A stretch of 64,000 nt of DNA from Klebsiella ornithinolytica NBRC 105727 = ATCC 31898 (lineage in GTDB: Bacteria; Pseudomonadota; Gammaproteobacteria; Enterobacterales; Enterobacteriaceae), in NCBI RefSeq assembly GCF_001598295.1, contig NZ_BCYR01000017.1:20747-84746 (forward strand). The letters are read 5' to 3'. The notes beneath the pieces were generated by a model that saw only the letters and a program-made list of their open reading frames with translations, did no database searches and was not told the DNA's origin. The first letter of the stretch is position 1. The number at the start of each line of letters is the position of its first letter. Position numbers and translations under genes: made by a program. Below are positions 60,829-64,000 of this stretch, piece after piece.

Positions 60829-62349
60829 ATGTCACTCGCGATTATCTACACACGGGCTGCTTTTGGTATCAGCGCCCCGCTTATTACGATCGAAATTCAT
60901 ATCAGCAACGGGCTTCCGGGATTAACCATGGTAGGGCTTCCTGAAACCACGGTCAGAGAGGCTCGCGACCGGGTACGCAGCGCGATAATTAACAGCGGCT
61001 ATACGTTTCCGGCCAAAAAGATCACCATCAATCTGGCCCCTGCCGATTTGCCAAAAGAAGGCGGGCGATACGATCTCCCCATCGCTCTCGCGCTTCTGGT
61101 CGCGTCGGAGCAGTTAGATGCGTCCAGGTTGAAGCAATATGAGTTTATCGGCGAGCTCGCGCTCACAGGGGCGCTACGTGGCGTTCCTGGCGCTATCTCC
61201 AGTGCAATGGAAGCGATAAAAGCCGGGCGACAAATTATCGTCGCTGAGGATAACGCGGCGGAAGTGGGGCTCATTGAGGGCCACGAGTGTCTTGTCGCCG
61301 GGCATCTGCAGGAGGTGTGTGCGTTTCTCGAGGGACGCCATGCGCTCAATCCTTCCATACCGGAGGAAGAGCATCCTGATGACTCTCTACCTGATCTGAG
61401 TGATGTGATTGGCCAGCAGCAAGGAAAACGTGCATTGGAAATCGTTGCCGCAGGGGGCCACAACCTGCTGTTGATTGGCCCTCCCGGAACAGGAAAAACC
61501 ATGCTTGCCAGCCGGCTGCCAGGTCTTCTGCCACCGTTAAGCAATCAGGAGGCGCTCGAAAGCGCCGCTATCCTTAGTCTGTTGAGCCGCTATCGCGCAA
61601 CAAAACAGTGGCGTCGGCGACCGTTTCGCAGTCCACATCACAGTGCTTCTCTCGCGGCAATGGTGGGGGGCGGTTCAATCCCGATACCCGGAGAGATCTC
61701 GCTGGCACACAATGGGGTGCTGTTTCTGGATGAACTACCGGAGTTTGAACGTCGGGTATTGGATGCTTTGCGGGAGCCGATAGAGTCAGGAAAAATACAT
61801 ATTTCACGAACCCGTGCGAAAATTGACTATCCGGCACATTTTCAGCTTATTGCGGCCATGAATCCCAGCCCCACCGGGCATTACCGGGGCCATCATAATC
61901 GCGCATCACCGGAACAAACCCTACGCTATCTGAGCCGCCTGTCCGGACCGTTCCTCGACCGGTTCGATCTCTCGCTGGAAATTCCTCTACCGCCCCCGGG
62001 AGCGCTTAGCCAGGCAGCCTCTGGCGTGGAAAATAGCGCCAGCGTGAGGAAGCGGGTTCTCGTCGCCCGAGACAAACAGCTGGCCCGGCAGGAGAAACTC
62101 AATGCCCAGCTGGAGAGTAACGAAATGAAAATCTGGTGTCCGCTCAGTAAAGAGGATGCTATCTGGCTGGAACAGGTATTATCGCAGCTGGGGCTTTCTA
62201 TCCGCGCCTGGCAGCGTCTGCTGAAAGTCGCCCGGACCATCGCCGATATAGGAGGGGAGCCCTGTATTGAGCGCCACCACCTGCAGGAGGCTCTTGGCTA
62301 TCGAGCGATAGACAGGATGCTGAACCATTTGCAAAAACTCATGGCATAA
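60829..62349 (+). CDS. yifB: YifB, ComM/Mg-chelatase-family AAA+ ATPase
   Basis: 506 residues: N-terminal Lon-like/ChlI domain (1-180), AAA+ core with Walker A GPPGTGKTML (about 218) and Walker B FLDELPEF (about 305), and C-terminal Mg-chelatase domain. Orthologues of ComM promote branch migration during natural transformation; in non-competent enterics the role is unclear. Strong SD GGAGG. Confidence 0.95.
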   Translation: MSLAIIYTRAAFGISAPLITIEIHISNGLPGLTMVGLPETTVREARDRVRSAIINSGYTFPAKKITINLAPADLPKEGGRYDLPIALALLVASEQLDASRLKQYEFIGELALTGALRGVPGAISSAMEAIKAGRQIIVAEDNAAEVGLIEGHECLVAGHLQEVCAFLEGRHALNPSIPEEEHPDDSLPDLSDVIGQQQGKRALEIVAAGGHNLLLIGPPGTGKTMLASRLPGLLPPLSNQEALESAAILSLLSRYRATKQWRRRPFRSPHHSASLAAMVGGGSIPIPGEISLAHNGVLFLDELPEFERRVLDALREPIESGKIHISRTRAKIDYPAHFQLIAAMNPSPTGHYRGHHNRASPEQTLRYLSRLSGPFLDRFDLSLEIPLPPPGALSQAASGVENSASVRKRVLVARDKQLARQEKLNAQLESNEMKIWCPLSKEDAIWLEQVLSQLGLSIRAWQRLLKVARTIADIGGEPCIERHHLQEALGYRAIDRMLNHLQKLMA

Positions 62350-62372
62350 AAAAAGGGCTTACGCCCTTTTTT
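62348..62372. terminator. Bidirectional terminator yifB/maoP
   Basis: AAAAGGGC-TTAC-GCCCTTTT with A-run before and T-run after, between convergent genes and overlapping the yifB stop. Confidence 0.92.
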
Positions 62373-62373
62373 G

Positions 62374-62712
62374 TTAATCATCGCTTTCGGTGTAATCTTC
62401 AGCGCCTTCAACCTGCGGTTTACCGCCGGACAGCGTATGAAAACGCTTAGGCCGCTTAATACGCGCCATATACTTAATCCAGACGCGTTCCATTTCCGTG
62501 GCTGGCTCACGTTCACCACGACATACCGAAACAAACTGTTTTTCATCTTCGGTGACAGGTTCGCGTTTACCCAGTTCCAGTTCGTTAAGAGCATAACCAT
62601 GCTGTTCCAGCAGTTGTGCCTCTTTGATGGTGAAATCACCATGACGGGAGAACCCGCGCGGATAATGTTTATTATCGAAAAAACGATTAGTCGTCATAAA
62701 GCTTTCCGCCAT
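62374..62712 (-). CDS. maoP: Macrodomain Ori organisation protein MaoP (YifE)
   Basis: 112-residue DUF413-type protein ([20 protein letters not shown]...), the same length as E. coli MaoP, which acts through the DNA site maoS to organise the Ori macrodomain. A maoS-like sequence lies just upstream. No enzymatic motif. Confidence 0.95.
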   Translation of the reverse strand: MAESFMTTNRFFDNKHYPRGFSRHGDFTIKEAQLLEQHGYALNELELGKREPVTEDEKQFVSVCRGEREPATEMERVWIKYMARIKRPKRFHTLSGGKPQVEGAEDYTESDD

Positions 62713-62746
62713 CCTACACGCTCCTGATTCTTTGGCCGAGCTATTT

Positions 62747-62763
62747 ATGGCGCGGAGTATTAG
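62747..62763. promoter_or_regulatory. Probable maoS site
   Basis: On the minus strand CTAATACTCCGCGCCAT, 35 nt before maoP. It differs at one position from the 17-bp maoS of E. coli as I recall it (CTAATACTCCTCGCCAT). MaoP needs this site in cis for Ori macrodomain positioning. Confidence 0.55.
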
Positions 62764-62830
62764 TTACGCTTGACAGAGTGTAAAACAAAAGATTTAAATC
62801 ATTACGACAAATAATTTTGCGGAGAAGAGT

Positions 62831-63652
62831 GTGGATACGGAATTGCTCAAAACTTTCCTTGAGGTGAGCAGAACTCGCCACTTTGGACGAGCAGCAGAGG
62901 CGCTTTATCTGACGCAGTCGGCCGTCAGCTTTCGTATTCGTCAGCTGGAAAACCAGCTTGGCGTGAACCTTTTTACCCGCCATCGCAATAATATCCGCCT
63001 GACGTCAGCCGGCGATAAGCTCCTTCCTTATGCCGAAACCCTGATGAACACCTGGCAGGCGGCACGAAAAGAGGTTGCGAATGCTTCCCGACATAATGAA
63101 TTCTCAATTGGCGGCAGCGCATCTTTGTGGGAATGCATGCTTAACGGATGGCTGGGGAAGCTCTACAAAGAGCCCTGTAACCTGCAGTTTGAAGCGCGGA
63201 TTGCGCAGCGACAATCGCTTGTTAAACAGTTACATGAGCGACAGCTTGATCTACTGATCACGACAGAATCGCCGAAAATGGACGAATTAAGCAGCCAGTT
63301 GCTTGGTAATTTTACGCTGGCACTCTACTGTACCTCGCCATTTAAAACTAAGAATGAATTGAATTATCTGCGCCTTGAATGGGGCCCGGACTTCCAACAA
63401 AATGAGGTCGGACTGATTGGCAGCGATGATGTTCCTCTGCTGACAACCAGCTCTGCTGAACTGGCCTATCAGCAACTCGCCGCGCTAAATGGTTGTACAT
63501 GGCTGCCGACACGCTGGGCGAAGGATAAAAGCGGCCTGCATACGGTGACGGACAGTACAACGCTATCTCGCCCCCTGTACGCTATCTGGCTACAAAACAG
63601 CGATAAACAGGTACAGATCCGCGAAATACTGAAGACAAACATACTGGAATAA
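62831..63652 (+). CDS. hdfR: LysR-family regulator HdfR
   Basis: Helix-turn-helix at residues 1-60 ([20 protein letters not shown]) and an effector domain. Represses flhDC and activates gltBD in E. coli. GTG start at 62831 with GGAGAAG upstream; 273 residues, about six shorter than E. coli, with differences around residue 113 and at the C terminus. Confidence 0.94.
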   Translation: MDTELLKTFLEVSRTRHFGRAAEALYLTQSAVSFRIRQLENQLGVNLFTRHRNNIRLTSAGDKLLPYAETLMNTWQAARKEVANASRHNEFSIGGSASLWECMLNGWLGKLYKEPCNLQFEARIAQRQSLVKQLHERQLDLLITTESPKMDELSSQLLGNFTLALYCTSPFKTKNELNYLRLEWGPDFQQNEVGLIGSDDVPLLTTSSAELAYQQLAALNGCTWLPTRWAKDKSGLHTVTDSTTLSRPLYAIWLQNSDKQVQIREILKTNILE

Positions 63653-63709
63653 TGCACGCCTCCAGGGACGGAGGATGTTGGCAGATTCTGGGGATGGAAA
63701 ATAACAGAC

Positions 63710-63739
63710 AAAAAAAATCCTTTGCCTGAGCAAAGGATT
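63710..63739 (-). terminator. Terminator of the rrn-linked tRNA-Asp/tRNA-Trp transcript
   Basis: AATCCTTTGC (63716-63725) and GCAAAGGATT (63730-63739) form a perfect 10-bp stem with a 4-nt loop, followed on the minus strand by TTTTTTTTG. Directly downstream of tRNA-Trp. Confidence 0.93.
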
Positions 63740-63744
63740 ATATA

Positions 63745-63820
63745 TGGCAGGGGCGGAGAGACTCGAACTCGCGACACCCGGTTTTGGAGACCGGTGCTCT
63801 ACCAACTGAGCTACGCCCCT
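63745..63820 (-). tRNA. trpT: tRNA-Trp (anticodon CCA)
   Basis: 76 nt with encoded CCA. Acceptor AGGGGCG, anticodon loop CTCCAAA, T-arm AGTTCGAGTCT. Distal tRNA of an rrnC-like operon. Confidence 0.97.
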
Positions 63821-63875
63821 AAATCTCTTACTATTAAGCCCGCTAATTAACTTAGCAGGCTTAACTTTTAATAAG

Positions 63876-63952
63876 TGGCGGAACGGACGGGACTCGAACC
63901 CGCGACCCCCTGCGTGACAGGCAGGTATTCTAACCGACTGAACTACCGCTCC
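63876..63952 (-). tRNA. aspT: tRNA-Asp (anticodon GUC)
   Basis: 77 nt with encoded CCA. Acceptor GGAGCGG, anticodon loop CTGTCAC, T-arm GGTTCGAGTCC. In enterics this pair follows the 5S gene of rrnC, which would lie just beyond 64000. Confidence 0.97.
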
Positions 63953-64000
63953 ACCGAATTTTTCTACAACTACTGATTTTTACATCAGTTTACTGCGTAA

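Overview
The window comes from the chromosome of an enteric gammaproteobacterium (Enterobacteriaceae). Nearly every protein reads as a close relative of its Escherichia coli K-12 counterpart. Gene order follows the E. coli segment metE - uvrD - cyaA - hem - tRNA - wec (enterobacterial common antigen) - rho - rep - ilv - rrnC flank, in inverted orientation. It is not E. coli itself. The E. coli genes yigE, yigF, yigG, aslA and aslB are absent from their usual places. A secreted endonuclease/exonuclease/phosphatase-family gene sits between rarD and corA, ppiC is duplicated in tandem, and ilvG is intact. A genus such as Klebsiella, Enterobacter, Citrobacter or a relative fits, but I cannot decide between them by eye.

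Layout. 1-7.5 kb: metE (cut by the window edge exactly at the zinc-ligand Cys726 codon), an ERIC element and MetJ/MetR sites, metR, the biotin transporter yigM, phosphatase yigL, lysophospholipase pldB, and efflux genes rhtB and rhtC. 7.5-14 kb: recQ, pldA, thioesterase yigI, rarD, the secreted nuclease-fold gene, and corA with a long leader that holds a candidate leader peptide. 14.3-20 kb: the lptM-dapF-yigA-xerC-yigB-uvrD run on the minus strand, with a LexA box before uvrD. 20-27.5 kb: cyaY, cyaA (TTG start) and the divergent hemCDXY operon with a CRP site between them. 27.6-28.5 kb: the small RNA gene glmZ and the Arg-His-Leu-Pro tRNA operon. 28.6-43.1 kb: yifK, then the complete 12-gene enterobacterial common antigen cluster wecG-wzyE-wecF-wzxE-wecE-wecD-rffH-rffG-wecC-wecB-wzzE-wecA. 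43.3-48.4 kb: rho with its leader peptide rhoL, trxA, rhlB, gppA. 48.4-60.5 kb: rep, two ppiC copies, ilvC/ilvY, and the ilvLXGMEDA operon with its attenuator. 60.8-64 kb: yifB, maoP, hdfR and tRNA-Trp/tRNA-Asp of the distal end of an rRNA operon lying just outside.

How the genes work together. The ilv genes make isoleucine and valine: threonine deaminase, acetolactate synthase II, reductoisomerase, dehydratase and transaminase. They are controlled by attenuation (ilvL) and by IlvY. The wec genes make, flip, polymerise and length-control the ECA trisaccharide repeat. The hem genes carry out two early steps of tetrapyrrole synthesis. UvrD, Rep, RecQ and XerC are DNA maintenance enzymes. Regulatory RNA or leader elements are dense: glmZ, rhoL, ilvL, ilvX, the corA leader and a GcvB-like site before yifK.

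I see no prophage, insertion sequence, CRISPR array or defence island. The points most worth a second look are the enlarged central domain of GlmZ, the tandem ppiC paralogue, the secreted nuclease-fold gene in the rarD-corA slot, the corA leader ORF with an overlapping hairpin, and the ERIC element in the metE leader.
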